NCBI GenBank assembly: GCA_950097015.1
Contig: CATNEN010000011.1
Span: 5,250,001-5,314,000 of the forward strand
Direction of reading: 5' to 3'
Source of the DNA: Macrostomum hystrix
Taxonomy: Eukaryota > Platyhelminthes > Macrostomidae
Length of the DNA stretch: 64,000 nt
The translations under genes and the position numbers were made by a program. Positions 11,120 to 22,585 of this stretch are shown one piece after another. Below the pieces are notes generated by a model that did no database searches, was not told the origin of the DNA, and worked only from the letters and a program-made list of their open reading frames with translations. Numbering within the stretch: the stretch's first letter is position 1; each line of letters begins with the position of its first letter.

Positions 11120-12721
11120 ATGCAGCGTGGAGACTCCAGCGACAGCTTGAGTTCCGAAGGACCTCCTGAAGCCACTCCAATCTGCGTCGTCTGCCAAAAA
11201 GCTGCAGTCGGCCGGGGTCCGTTCTCCGAGCGCTACCTGTGCTCGGAACACCTGAGTGTTGATGTGGCGGATGCCCTCAAGCTGAAGGAGAAGGTCGCTG
11301 AGAAGCTGCGTGCCTACCCACAAGCCGAAGCTGCAGGTGGCAGTGCAGCAGGTGGTGGAGGAGATTGGATTCACGAGATGGAGGAGCAGCTGCGACGGGC
11401 GAAGCAGCTGTTTGAGACAATGCGGAGATACCTGGATTCGAGTGAAGATCGACTGACAGGCCTGATGACAGCTCGGATTGAGACAGCGCGTGTGTGGCAG
11501 CGCGACATGGACGATGTGAGAAGCTACAGGCAGGAGACGGCGATGGCGGAGGCTGCAGGAGACATGTCGAAGCTGGTCGAGCTGACGATGTCCATGGAGT
11601 TGTCGCTCGATGACTTGAAGGCGGACTTTGATCGGCTGCAGAAGTCGCTGGAGGAGAGCTTGGCAGCGGAGCAGCAGCTGGAGCGACTGGGGCAGGTGTC
11701 GGAGCAGTTCGGCAGAGCGTTGGCTCGTGTGAACGGGACCGCTGAGGGCTGGAGAGACGCTGAGGTCAGCGCGGCACCCGAGGAGATCGACGACGCAGTG
11801 AAGGCGATGGCGAGACAGGCATTGTTCGATCCGATTGTGTTCAGTCACGAGGTGAAGCTGGATGGCTCGGTTCAGTGGCTGGCGGTGTGCAGCGACACCA
11901 GCGGATTCGTTGGTGACCGCTCAGGCCGTGTGGTGGCCGCCGAGTCAGCGATTGACGGCGGTGAGGCTCTGCCTCAGCCCTGCATCTTCGCATCAGTCTA
12001 TCGCAAAGACCACCTTCAGGCGCTGTCTGTGGACGGCTCGAAGAAGCTGCGGTGCCACTGCGACATCGACTGGGAGATGCACATCAGGGGCCTTCACTGC
12101 GACCGTCAGCTGCTGTTCATCGCTCAAAAAGACGCAGTGACAGTGACGGACCTGAGCGGTCGGAAGGTGCGTCGAATCGAACCACAAATCGAGGGCTTTC
12201 ACGAAATCTTGGGAATCGGCGGCAACGCAGCCTCCGTGTTTGTGTCTTGTGGCAACAAAATTTTTGCATTCAGCAAAGCGACTGGCGAGATGGAGACGGT
12301 CATCTCGCTGTCTGAGCTTCCTGATGCTCTACTGTATAACCTGGCAGTTCAAGACAACTGCATTCTTGTAATAGACTGGAAGTACAAGCAGGTGCACAGA
12401 GTGCGCATTGACACCCAGCAGGTGGTCGCCACCCACCCGACTGAGCACTGCGGGATCAAAGAGTTTGCTGTGCCATTTGGTGTGGCCGTGGACAGGAGAG
12501 GCCGCCTGTTTGTCAGTGAATATCAAGGTGACTCAGTGCGAGCAGTGGCTGCAGACGACGGGTCGCTGCTGTGGACTCTGGGGGTGCCCGGCAAGAGCGG
12601 CAGCTGTGACGGAAGACTCTATATTCCATGCGGTCTGGCGGTGGTGACCGGAGGTTCGCGCGAGCAGCTGGTGGTAGCTGACGCTGGCAACAGTCGACTG
12701 TTGGTGCTGAATTTGGAGTGA
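11120..12721 (+). CDS. Zinc-knuckle, coiled-coil, NHL beta-propeller protein, copy 1
   Basis: A single-exon frame of 533 aa. Residues 22-44 form a C-x2-C-x15-C-x2-H knuckle (CVVC...LCSEH), resembling part of a TRIM B-box; no RING precedes it. About 50-230 is helix-rich and charged, probably a coiled coil for self-association. About 245-533 is a beta-propeller; its last blades fit NHL repeats (PFGVAVDRRGRLFVSE, PCGLAVV...LVVAD). This is the layout of TRIM-NHL proteins without a RING, which bind RNA or protein through the propeller. I do not know this member's role. An ATG at 11060 is in frame but lies before the acceptor-like CTCTCTTTCCAG; copies 2 and 4 start at the equivalent of 11120, so I chose it. 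Copy 2 is nearly identical except at propeller loop positions. Confidence 0.87.
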   Translation: MQRGDSSDSLSSEGPPEATPICVVCQKAAVGRGPFSERYLCSEHLSVDVADALKLKEKVAEKLRAYPQAEAAGGSAAGGGGDWIHEMEEQLRRAKQLFETMRRYLDSSEDRLTGLMTARIETARVWQRDMDDVRSYRQETAMAEAAGDMSKLVELTMSMELSLDDLKADFDRLQKSLEESLAAEQQLERLGQVSEQFGRALARVNGTAEGWRDAEVSAAPEEIDDAVKAMARQALFDPIVFSHEVKLDGSVQWLAVCSDTSGFVGDRSGRVVAAESAIDGGEALPQPCIFASVYRKDHLQALSVDGSKKLRCHCDIDWEMHIRGLHCDRQLLFIAQKDAVTVTDLSGRKVRRIEPQIEGFHEILGIGGNAASVFVSCGNKIFAFSKATGEMETVISLSELPDALLYNLAVQDNCILVIDWKYKQVHRVRIDTQQVVATHPTEHCGIKEFAVPFGVAVDRRGRLFVSEYQGDSVRAVAADDGSLLWTLGVPGKSGSCDGRLYIPCGLAVVTGGSREQLVVADAGNSRLLVLNLE

Positions 12722-13390
12722 GGCGTCACTGAGCGCAGATGAACCTGAGACTTTGCAGGAGTTTGTTGGCTATTTTTTACTAATTTGTTTCTGCTATTTG
12801 CAGTTTTTATTAAGGAAAAGATAAATTTAAGTTATTTATTATCTATGACTTGAAAGCGAATGTTCAGCTTGACGTGTTAAAGATTTAGTTTCCACTGTTT
12901 AACTTATTCAAATTGCTTCTAAAAATATAGCAGAAAGCTGGAGCCCCTAAGAGCAGTTTTAATTCAGATTTAATATAATGCAATAATCAAATGCATCGAA
13001 TTGTTTTCATACGCAGTGGATATTTCCTACTGAGTCTTTGAGAATCAAATTCAGCCTGCATTAGTACCAACTGGCTAGTATCGAGGCTATAACTGTTTTT
13101 AGGCACATTTATGTTCATTTCTACACGGAAATTTCTGCACTTTTTTGCAATAAAAAATCAAGAAATTACCATTTCTTACATTTGATATTTGAAATTCAGA
13201 ATTTGAAAAGTTAGAAAATATTAATTGTTTACTTTAATTTCTTAACTGTTTTTTATTCAGTGTTCAGAAACGTAACAAAGTACGGAGCGACACTTTTAAT
13301 TTTTGACAGAATAAAAAAAGATATACTTGTCTAACAATTAGTCTAACAGTGGATCTCATGTCTATCAAGTGGATCTCCTGTCTAACAGTT
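12722..13390. other. 3' flank of NHL copy 1, shared with copy 2
   Basis: About 660 bases here match 16309-16985 almost base for base, so the flank was duplicated with the gene. An AATAAA at 13149-13154 (16736-16741 in copy 2) is the best poly(A) signal. The segment ends with repeated GTGGATCTC(C/A)TGTCTAAC words that lead into the satellite and echo the array at 19.2 kb. Confidence 0.75.
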
Positions 13391-13725
13391 GGATCTCCAC
13401 AGACACAAGCCACAGCTGAGAGAGAAGCCACAGCTAAGAGAGAAGCCACAGCTGATCAGTGAGAAGCCACAGCTGAGAGAGAATCCACAGCTGAGAGAGA
13501 AGCCACAGCTGCGAGAGAAGCCACAGCTGAGAGAGAAGCCACAGATCAGTGAGAAGCCACAGCTGATCAGTGAGAAGCCACAGCTGATCAGTGAGAAGCC
13601 ACAGCTGATCAGTGAGAAGCCACAGCTGATCAGTGAGAAGCCACAGCTGATCAGTGAGAAGCCACAGCTGATCAGTGAGAATCCACAGCTCAGAGAGAAG
13701 CCACAGCTGAGAGAGAATGCCAACA
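13391..13725. repeat. GAGAAGCCACAGCT minisatellite downstream of NHL copy 1
   Basis: The main unit is 21 bp, GAGAAGCCACAGCTGATCAGT, mixed with shorter 15-18 bp forms lacking GATCAGT. The same satellite follows copy 2 and there spans 1.8 kb. Units contain TCA|GTGAGA, a donor-like word, in the orientation of the gene. Open frames on both strands are produced by units that are multiples of three. Confidence 0.96.
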
Positions 13726-14640
13726 ATGCTTTTACAGCCCAGCCCACTGCGGTTTCTGGCTCTGAGAACACTGAATGGACTGACAGACTGCCTGTGCTGC
13801 ATTCTATTGTTCCAGTCACTTGACCCACGGTTGACCAGCCTTACCCATGACAGACAAGCATGACCCATTAACAGTTTTAACAGGCTTTAGGTCAGGAGAC
13901 ATTTTTCCCATCTATTATACGCACGCCACTCTGAATGCTGAAGGCGGAGAGCCTAGGCCCTGCCCGAGCCGTGCCGCCGCCATACCAGCATTGCTCACTC
14001 TTGGACAATGTCCTCAATGAATTCTGCTGCGCAAGCGAGTCAGCCATCTCACAGTCCAAATCTACTCAACTAGTGAGTACTTCTCTACCACAGTACACCT
14101 GGCCAAGTGCACCGCCAATTCATTTGAGCACACTCAACCCAATGTACATTACAATTGTGAGCAGTTGCAGGCAGAGTTGGTTGCTCAGCTGTGCTCACAG
14201 CTACTCAGAGCCGGCCGTCTCTGTCCCAGCAGCAAAGAAATGCACGCAGCCCCAGAAAGTATTTTGAATTCGCGCTGCAACTGCGAATAAACAAAAAACG
14301 AATTTCACATTCACTGATCTTTGCCGACACACTGATCTGGCGGTGCAGAGCAGCTCAAGAATTTCATTGTGCTCTGCAATACCATACCAGACTCGATCAG
14401 GCTTCTGACTGTTGCTATGGCAACAGAGGTGAGTTTAACAGACACGGGGCTGACATAGCAGTCATCTCAAACTCCTGAGCACAGATTCCGATTGCTGTCT
14501 GATTGAAACTCATTCGCACCTGAGCGTCAGCATTGCTTCGGTTACGGCAGTTCTGCAACTTTTCTGCCTCACAGCATTCTGAGGTAGCGAGTTGAAGTTG
14601 AGAATTTTTGACACTGATATAATATTAGAGTTCTGGCAGA
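13726..14640. other. Spacer between NHL copies 1 and 2
   Basis: Unique-looking sequence with moderately GC-rich patches and no supported gene. The last bases carry the segment GCAGATTCCAGCAGCAGTCT, which also occurs before copy 4 (26,527 onward), so copies 2 and 4 share more upstream sequence with each other than with copy 1. Confidence 0.5.
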
Positions 14641-14706
14641 TTCCAGCAGCAGTCTTCAACTCACACGGCCTCTTTCCGTCTCTCTTTCCAGACCTCGAAT
14701 CTAAAA

Positions 14707-16308
14707 ATGCAGCGTGGAGACTCCAGCGACAGCTCGAGTTCCGAAGGACCTCCTGAAGCCACTCCAATCTGCGTCGTCTGCCAAAAAGCTGCAGTCGGCC
14801 GGGGTCCGTTCTCCGAGCGCTACCTGTGCTCGGAACACCTGAGTGTTGATGTGGCGGATGCCCTCAAGCTGAAGGAGAAGGTCGCTGAGAATCTGCGTGC
14901 CTACCCACAAGCCGAAGCTGCAGGTGGCAGTGCAGCAGGTGGTGGAGGAGATTGGATTCACGAGATGGAGGAGCAGCTGCGACGGGCGAAGCAGCTGTTT
15001 GAGACAATGCGGAGATACCTGGATTCGAGTGAAGATCGACTGACAGGCCTGATGACAGCTCGGATTGAGACAGCGCGTGTGTGGCAGCGCGACATGGACG
15101 ATGTGAGAAGCTACAGGCAGGAGACGGCGATGGCGGAGGCTGCAGGCGACATGTCGAAGCTTGTCGAGCTGACGATGTCCATGGAGCTGTCGCTCGATGA
15201 CTTGAAGGCGGACTTTGATCGGCTGCAGAAGTCGCTGGAGGAGAGCTTGGGAGCGGAGCAGCAGCTGGAGCGACTGGGGCAGGTGTCGGAGCAGTTCGGC
15301 AGAGCGTTGGCTCGTGTGAACGGGACCGCTGAGGGCTGGAGAGACGCTGAGGTCAGCACGACACCCGAGGAGATCGACGACGCAGTGAAGGCGATGGCGA
15401 GACAGGCATTGTTCGATCCGATTGTGTTCAGTCACGAGGTGAAGCTGGATGGCTCGGTTAAGTGGCTGGCGGTGTGCAGCGACACCAGCGGATTCGTTGG
15501 TGACCGCTCAGGCCGTGTGGTGGCCGCCGAGTCAGCGAGTGACGGCGGTGAGGCTCTGCCTCAGCCCTGCATCTTCGCATCAGTCTATCGCAAAGACCAC
15601 CTTCAGGCGCTGTCTGTGGACAGCTCGAAGAAGCTGCGGTGCCACTGCGACATCGACTGGGAGATGCACATCAGGGGCCTTCACTGCGACCGTCAGCTGC
15701 TGTTCATCGCTCAAAAAGACGCAGTGACAGTGACGGACCTGAGCGGTCGAATGGTGCGTCGAATCGAACCACAAATCGAGGGCTTTCACGAAATCTTGGG
15801 AATCGGCGGCAACGCAGCTTCCGTGTTTGTGGCTGGTGGCAACAAAATTGTTGCATTCAGTAAAGCGACTGGCGAGATGGAGACGGTCATCACGCTGTCT
15901 GAGCTTCCTGATGCTCAACTGGCTAACCTGGCAGTTCAAGACAACTGCATTCTTGTAATAGACTGGAACTACAATCAGGTGCACAGAGTGCGCATTGACA
16001 CCCAGCAGGTGGTCGCCTCCCACCCGACTGAGCGCTGCGGGCTCAAAAAGTTTGCTGTGCCAAGGGGTGTGGCCGTGGACAGGAGAGGCCGCCTGTTCGT
16101 GAGTGAATTTTTTGGTAACTCATTGCGAGCGGTGGCTGCAGACGACGGGTCGCTGCTGTGGACTCTGGGGGTGCCCGGCGAGAGCGGCAGCTGTGACGGA
16201 AGACTCTATTATCCATGCGGTCTGGCGGTGGTGACGGGAGGTTCGCGCGAGCAGCTGGTGGTAGCTGACGCTGGCAACAGGCGACTGTTGGTGCTGAATT
16301 TGGAGTGA
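14707..16308 (+). CDS. Zinc-knuckle, coiled-coil, NHL beta-propeller protein, copy 2
   Basis: 533 aa in one exon, the same length as copy 1. The zinc knuckle (C22, C25, C41, H44) and the coiled-coil region differ from copy 1 at only a few residues. The propeller differs at short patches: 404/406 (QLA for LLY), 421/423 (NYN for KYK), 453 (R for F), 468-473 (FFGNSL for YQGDSV), 502 (Y for I) and 525 (R for S). An acceptor-like TCTCTCTTTCCAG ends 13 bases before the ATG. Being adjacent, in the same direction and sharing the 3' flank, copies 1 and 2 are a tandem duplication with a 3587-bp offset. The function is unknown. Conserved blade framework and varied loops suggest that the two copies bind different partners. 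Confidence 0.88.
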   Translation: MQRGDSSDSSSSEGPPEATPICVVCQKAAVGRGPFSERYLCSEHLSVDVADALKLKEKVAENLRAYPQAEAAGGSAAGGGGDWIHEMEEQLRRAKQLFETMRRYLDSSEDRLTGLMTARIETARVWQRDMDDVRSYRQETAMAEAAGDMSKLVELTMSMELSLDDLKADFDRLQKSLEESLGAEQQLERLGQVSEQFGRALARVNGTAEGWRDAEVSTTPEEIDDAVKAMARQALFDPIVFSHEVKLDGSVKWLAVCSDTSGFVGDRSGRVVAAESASDGGEALPQPCIFASVYRKDHLQALSVDSSKKLRCHCDIDWEMHIRGLHCDRQLLFIAQKDAVTVTDLSGRMVRRIEPQIEGFHEILGIGGNAASVFVAGGNKIVAFSKATGEMETVITLSELPDAQLANLAVQDNCILVIDWNYNQVHRVRIDTQQVVASHPTERCGLKKFAVPRGVAVDRRGRLFVSEFFGNSLRAVAADDGSLLWTLGVPGESGSCDGRLYYPCGLAVVTGGSREQLVVADAGNRRLLVLNLE

Positions 16309-16985
16309 GGCGTCAGTGAGCGCAGATGAATCTGAGACTTTGCAGGAGTTTGTTGGCTATTTTTACTCATTTGTTTCTGCTGTTTGCAGTTTTTATTAAA
16401 GAAAAGATAAATTTAAGTTATTTATGATCTATGACTTGAAAGCGAATGTTCAGCTTGACGTGTTAAAGATTTAGTTTCCACTGTTTAACTTATTCAATTT
16501 GCTTCCAAAAAATATAGCAGAAAGCTGGAGCCCCTAAGAGCAGTTTTAATTCAGATTTAATATAATGCAATAATCAAATGCATCGAATTGTTTTCATACG
16601 CAGTTGATATTTCCTACTGAGTCTTTGAGAATCGCATTCAGCCTGCATTAGTACCAACTGGCTAGTATCGAGGCTACAACTGTTTTTAGGCACATTTATG
16701 TTCATTTCTACACGGAAATTTCTGCACTTTTTTGCAATAAAAAATCAAGAAATTACCATTTCTTACATTTGATATTTGAAATTCAGAATTTGAAAAGTTA
16801 GAAAATATTAATTGTTTACTTTAATTTCTTAACTGTTTTTTTTCAGTGTTCAGAAACGTAACAAAGTACGGAGCGACACTTTAAATTTTTGACAGAATAA
16901 AAAAAGATATACTTGTCTAACAATTAGTCTAACAGTGGATCTCATGTCTATCAAGTGGATCTCCTGTCTAACAGTTGGATCTCCA
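16309..16985. other. 3' flank of NHL copy 2
   Basis: This is the duplicate of 12722-13390, with scattered substitutions and one-base indels. It includes AATAAA at 16736-16741 and ends in the same GTGGATCTC words. Confidence 0.75.
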
Positions 16986-18795
16986 CAGACACAAGCCACA
17001 GCTGAGAGAGAAGCCACAGCTAAGAGAGAAGCCACAGCTGATCAGTGAGAAGCCACAGCTGATCAGTGAGAAGCCACAGCTGATCAGTGAGAATCCACAG
17101 CTCAGAGAGAAGCCACAGCTGATCAGTGAGAATCCACAGCTCAGAGAGAAGCCACAGCTAATCAGTGAGAAGCAACAGCTGATCAGAGAGAAGCCACAGC
17201 TGATCAGTGAGAAGCCACAGCTGATCAATGAGAAGCCACAGCTGATCAGTGAGAAGCAACAGCTGATCAGAGAGAAGCCACAGCTGATCAGTGAGAAGCC
17301 ACAGCTGATCAATGAGAAGCCACAGCTGATCAATGAGAAGCCACAGCTGATCAGTGAGAATCCACAGCTGATCAGTGAGAAGCAACAGCTGAGAGAGAAG
17401 CCACAGCTGAGAGAGAAGCCACAGCTGAGAGAGAAGCCACAGCTGATTAGTGAGAAGCTACAGCTGAGAGAGAAGCCACAGCTGATCAGTGAGAAGCAAC
17501 AGCTGAGAGAGAAGCCACAGCTGAGAGAGAAGCCACAGCTGATCAGTGAGAAGCTACAGCTGAGAGAGAAGCCACAGCTGATCAGTGAGAAGCCACAGCT
17601 GATCAATGAGAAGCCACAGCTGATCAATGAGAAGCCACAGCTGATCAGTGAGAATCCACAGCTGATCAGTGAGAAGCTACAGCTGAGAGAGAAGCCACAG
17701 CTGAGAGAGAAGCCACAGCTGATCAGTGAGAAGCTACAGCTGAGAGAGAAGCCACAGCTGATCAGTGAGAAGCTACAGCTGAGAGAAGCCACAGCTGAGA
17801 GAGAAGCCACAGCTGATCAGTGAGAAGCTACAGCTGAGAGAAGCCACAGCTGAGAGAAGCCACAGCTGAGAGAGAAGCCACAGCTGATCAGTGAGAAGCT
17901 ACAGCTGAGAGAGAAGCCACAGCTGATCAGTGAGAAGCTACAGCTGAGAGAAGCCACAGCTGAGAGAAGCCACAGCTGAGAGAGAAGCCACAGCTGATCA
18001 GTGAGAAGCTACAGCTGAGAGAAGCCACAGCTGAGAGAAGCCACAGCTGATCAGAGAGAAGCCACAGCTGATCAGAGAGAAGCCACAGCTGAGAGAAGCC
18101 ACAGCTGATCAGAGAGAAGCCACAGCTGAGAGAAGCCACAGCTGATCAGAGAGAAGCCACAGCTGAGAGAAGCCACAGCTGATCAGAGAGAAGCCACAGC
18201 TGATCAGTGAGAAGCTACAGCTGAGAGAAGCCACAGCTGAGAGAAGCCACAGCTGAGAGAAGCCACAGCTGATCAATGAGAAGCCACAGCTGATCAGTGA
18301 GAATCCACAGCTGATCAGTGAGAAGCTACAGCTGAGAGAGAAGCCACAGCTGAGAGAGAAGCCACAGCTGATCAGTGAGAAGCTACAGCTGAGAGAGAAG
18401 CCACAGCTGATCAGTGAGAAGCTACAGCTGAGAGAAGCCACAGCTGAGAGAAGCCACAGCTGAGAGAGAAGCCACAGCTGATCAGTGAGAAGCTACAGCT
18501 GAGAGAGAAGCCACAGCTGATCAGTGAGAAGCTACAGCTGAGAGAAGCCACAGCTGAGAGAAGCCACAGCTGATCAGAGAGAAGCCACAGCTGATCAGAG
18601 AGAAGCCACAGCTGAGAGAAGCCACAGCTGATCAGAGAGAAGCCACAGCTGAGAGAAGCCACAGCTGATCAGAGAGAAGCCACAGCTGATCAGTGAGAAG
18701 CTACAGCTGAGAGAAGCCACAGCTGAGAGAAGCCACAGCTGAGAGAAGCCACAGCTGATCAGAGAGAAGCCACAGCTGATCAGAGAGAAGCCAGA
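16986..18795. repeat. 1.8-kb GAGAAGCCACAGCT satellite downstream of NHL copy 2
   Basis: The unit is as in the array behind copy 1 but much expanded. Early units are 21 bp (with GATCAGT or GATCAAT), later ones mix 15-, 18- and 21-bp forms, and a block of about 500 bp is repeated (compare 17,930-18,200 with 18,420-18,700). It is highly homogeneous, as expected of recent expansion. It codes in both directions for long repetitive frames (280 aa) that I regard as by-products. Confidence 0.97.
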
Positions 18796-19204
18796 TTGGA
18801 CAAGGTTGGACAATTTGCTCTTATGTTATTCCGCCTCAAGTTTTTAAGAAAGATATTATATATAACTTACATTTGTAAATAAACGTAAGAAGAAATACGA
18901 GTATATGCCTCAAGTTAGCACAGTAAATAAATATAATACGCTTTTGCAGTTTCGCAATAATTTTCTTCAGATTTCTTCAAATCTGTTATGTTTCATGCTT
19001 AGGGTTCCAGGCCATTCATAATTTGGTGTCCCATGTCCATATAAATCTAACTATTATAATATGTACCGCTTCAGCTGTTGCACTTCTGAAGACAAGAGAA
19101 AGGCAATTTTTTAGAAACATCACTTATCCTATTCGCTCATTTACTATTTTATCTTGTATCACATAGGAAAAATCTATTTTATTGTTCAACGTGTCGAGTA
19201 TCTA
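18796..19204. other. AT-rich spacer between two satellites
   Basis: No gene, RNA or transposon motif is recognised. Confidence 0.5.
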
Positions 19205-20347
19205 CCTATAATATGAATCTACTGTCTAACGGTGGATCATCTGTCTAACATGTGGATTATCCTGTATAACCGGTGGATTATCCTGTATAACCGGTGGATT
19301 ATCCTGTATAACCGATGGATTATCCTGTATAACATCTAGATCATCTGTCTAACATGTGGATTATCCTGTATAACCGGTGGATTATCCTGTATAACCGGTG
19401 GATTATCCTGTATAACATCTAGATCATCTGTCTAACATGAGGATTATCCTGTATAACCGGTGGATTATCCTGTATAACCGGTGGATTATCCTGTATAACA
19501 TCTAGATCATCTGTCTAACATGTGGATTATCCTGTATAACCGGTGGATTATCCTGTATAACATCTAGATCATCTGTCTAACATGTGGATTATCCTGTATA
19601 ACCGGTGGATCATCTATCTAACATGTGTATTATCCTGTATAACAGGTGGGGCACTGCCTAACATGTAGATTATCCTGTATAACAGGTGGATCATCTATCT
19701 AGCATGTGGATTATCCTGTATAACAGGTGGATCATCTATCTAACATGTGGATTATCCTGTATAACAGGTGGATCATCTATCTAACATGTGGATTATCCTG
19801 TATAACAGGTGGATCATCTATCTAACAGGTGGATCATCTATCTAACATGTGGATTATCCTGTATAACAGGTGGATCATCTATCTAACATGTGAATTATCC
19901 TGTATAACAGGTGGATTATCCTGTATAACCGGTGGATCATCTATCTAACATGTGGATTATCCTGTATAACAGGTGGATTATCCTGTATAACAGGTGGATC
20001 ATCTATCTAACATGTGGATTATCCTGTATAACAGGTGGATCATCTATCTAACAGGTGGATCATCTATCTAACATGTGGATTATCCTGTATAACAGGTGGA
20101 TCATCTATCTAACATGTGGATTATCCTGTATAACAGGTGGATCATCTATCTAACATGTGGATTATCCTGTATAACAGGTGGATCATCTATCTAACAGGTG
20201 GATCATCTATCTAACATGTGGATTATCCTGTATAAGAGGTGGATTATCCTGTATAACCGGTGGATTATCCTGTATAACATCTAGATCATCTGTCTAACAT
20301 GTGGATTATCCTGTATAACCGGTGGATTATCCTGTATAACCGGTGGA
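19205..20347. repeat. Alternating 20-21-bp satellite (GTGGATTATCCTGTATAAC)
   Basis: Two sub-units alternate: GGTGGATTATCCTGTATAAC and GGTGGATCATCTATCTAACA, arranged as dimers, with a third form containing ATCTAGATC. Many junctions read AACAG|GTGGAT or TCTAACATG, that is, donor-like and branch-point-like words on the plus strand. The unit is related to the GTGGATCTCCTGTCTAACA words before the arrays at 13.4 and 17.0 kb. Confidence 0.96.
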
Positions 20348-20379
20348 ATCATTTTCTATAGCTGAAAGAAAATATCTCC

Positions 20380-20690
20380 TTTTTGCATGTTCGCATTGTG
20401 TCAATTCGTTTTTTATACAATCTAGAGTAGAAACCGTTGAGCACTGCTCATTTGCTGACAGTCGACCCGCAGCCAGCGAGGAGGCAATTCTGCTTAACCT
20501 GCCGACTCCGCTGCAGACATCCACACGGATACCGTACACGGGCACGCGCGCACAGGTGTGTACATCTGCCCTGACTTTCTCATCTACCGGCAGTGTACAC
20601 TCTCACTGTGCCTTAGGAATGGGCTGGCCATCAATGGTGTCAATTGCGCGACAAGCCCCGAAGACTTCTCTCAAGAACTGGCAAACAAAA
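20380..20690 (-). mobile_element. tRNA-derived SINE, family A, copy 2 (head missing)
   Basis: The body matches copy 1 in the AIP intron through AGCCAGCGAGGAGGCAATTC, the CACACGGATACCGTAC segment and CATCTGCCCTGACTTTCTCA. The tRNA-like head is not found at the expected end; the similarity stops near GAAGACTTCTCTC. It is a truncated copy. Confidence 0.7.
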
Positions 20691-20891
20691 GATAAAGTGG
20701 CTCACTTTGACTGGAAGGAAAAGTCTTCAATCTACTATCATTGCTTATCAGCAGAACTTACCAGGAATAACTGAATTTCCCGTGCCAGAGCATTCTCATT
20801 GAGGCAGCGAATTTACAAGTTTATTGTCGAAGGAAAGACTTACTCATCCACCAGAATGGCTTTGATTCGAGTGCAGAGTACTCGAGTAGAG

Positions 20892-21190
20892 GTTGTAGCC
20901 TTGTGGTTAGAGCGTTCGACTCACGACTTAAAGGTCGGGGGTTCGATTCCTTACTCCACTGGAACAATTTGTGTCCTTTAGCAAGGCACACTTAACTCTG
21001 CATTGCTTCAGTTCACCCAGCTGTTAAATGGGTGCCAGCATTAGCTGGGATAATTGAAGGTGGGTGTGGCGTCCCCCCAGTCCATGGACTGAACAGCTGT
21101 ACGCAGTCTTCAGATGCGCCGCGCAATAGCTGTGGCTGTGCTGTCGGCTGCACATCTGGCCCAATCTGACAGGTGTAATAAATTATTATA
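20892..21190 (+). mobile_element. tRNA-derived SINE, family B, copy 1
   Basis: The head reads like a tRNA gene: GTAGCCTTGTGGTTAGAGCG (box A region), an anticodon-arm-like CGACTCACGACTTAAAGGTC, then box B GGGGTTCGATTCC. The body has a conserved-looking centre, GTTCACCCAGCTGTTAAATG, and GGACTGAACAGCTGTACGCA, ending in a TAATAAATTATTAT tail. Five copies of this family are in the window. I do not call it a functional tRNA: the acceptor stem does not pair and the body is repeated elsewhere. Confidence 0.85.
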
Positions 21191-21582
21191 TTAGTATTAT
21201 TAGAGTTCTTCGCTTCACAACTTGACCAACTCTTATTGTCGCAATTACTTTATCATACTTTATCATTCGGAGTGGTTACTGAATGGATCTTACTGGAGAT
21301 ACTGTTAATACCTACTGCCGCTCGATATTTGTTGAAATGCGGTGTCTAGTGCTAAAAATAGATTAAAATCTGCAAAAGCATCTCAAAAAGTTGATAACTG
21401 CTTTTCAGGGTCTTTGGCATGAAAACTGTAAATCCCTTAATTAATTTTCGGGTAGCTATAATCTCTCTAGCTTTAGCACAAATGTAACCTGACCGACGCT
21501 TTTGCTTCCTTATTACAAATTTTCGATATGCGAAAAGTCACGCAGCGGTTGACCCGGACACCAACATCTGCTCCCAGCCGGC

Positions 21583-22120
21583 TGTGTGACGTCCAGCTTC
21601 AACGCCGAGCTGATGGCTGAGGTTGAGGCCCTCAGGTGGAAGCTCGCGGCCATGGAGTCACAGGTGCGAATCTGCTCAGACTCTGTGAGCGCCCTGACTG
21701 CGCTCGAGTCCGGCCCACGGGTGTCACCACAGCCGACAAAATATTGGCCTGCCTTGTGGCGTGGGACACGTGATACTGCAGTGGGTGCATCCTCCGCTGA
21801 CGGAGCTGACGACGCCGAGCACGCCAAAGAATCTGAGTCCGGATCCGGGGCGCAAGCTCCTCCGGCAAAGATAAAGAGGCGAACGGTGGATCACGACCAC
21901 GCAATCGCAGGCCTGCCAGGGCCACCCGGAAACTTGGGCTGATCCAGCTGTCTCACTGCCCTTTCTTTAACAGAGACCGGCTACGCTGCCTTACGCCCAA
22001 CCCGTCTTTGGATGAGGTTCTCCAGCCCGACAGCATTCCACGGCTCGTCCAGTTCCTCCGGGCGACAAGACGAGCCACGTTCTTCTTTACGGAAGACAAC
22101 GCTGCAAAACGGAATGGCGG
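21583..22120 (+). pseudogene. LINE remnant: RNase H domain and C-terminal tail
   Basis: AELMAEVEALRWKLAAMES followed by RICSDSVSALTALESGP is the core of a retrotransposon RNase H domain, with the catalytic Glu and SDS aspartate visible. The expected WVP-like segment is read only in another frame (LQWVHPP). Further on, LSHCPFFNRDRLRCL resembles the His/Cys tail (HVLLHCP...R) of I/R1/Jockey-type LINEs. Frameshifts and a premature stop show it is dead. The reverse transcriptase itself is absent. Confidence 0.72.
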
Positions 22121-22289
22121 ACCACCCTGACCGGCCCCTCGCCATCGCCTGTCTGCGGGCCTACAGGGTTTAGCGGTATGGGCGATCCTCGCCTTCCCGC
22201 TGAGTCCATGGACCATCCTGCAGCTAAGTCAAAGTAAGTCGGTAAACCAGTGCCTCTGTAGTCAAGTCGAAAGCTATGGCTGGGGCATC

Positions 22290-22585
22290 GAAATGCCTTG
22301 TGGTTAGAGCGTCGGACTCACGACTTATAGGTCAGGAGTTCGTTTCCCAACGAACAATTTGTGTCCTAAAGCAAGGCACATAACTCTGCATGGCTTCAGT
22401 TCACCCAGCTGTTAAATGGGCTGTTAATGTACTGGGTTAACTGTCGGTGGGTGTGGCGTTTCCCAGTCCATGGACTGAACAGCCGTACGCAGCCTTCAGA
22501 TGCGTCGCGCAATAGCTGCGGCTGTGCTGTCGGCTGCACATGCGGCCCACTTAGTGCAGCTGTAGTCAATATTTTATTTATTTTT
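22290..22585 (+). mobile_element. tRNA-derived SINE, family B, copy 2
   Basis: Same head (GCCTTGTGGTTAGAGCGTCG, then GGAGTTCG at the box B site) and body (CAGTTCACCCAGCTGTTAAA, CAGTCCATGGACTGAACAGC) as copy 1 at 20.9 kb. Box B is damaged (GTTCGTTTCC). The tail is ATTTTATTTATTTTTT. Confidence 0.83.

Noticed and set aside
16968-17823. EKPQL-repeat proteins on either strand
   Set aside because: Both strands give about 280 codons from the same satellite, which marks an artefact of a 15/18/21-bp period.
20892-20955. Functional tRNA gene
   Set aside because: Boxes A and B are present, but the acceptor stem does not pair and the body that follows is repeated elsewhere; it is a SINE head.
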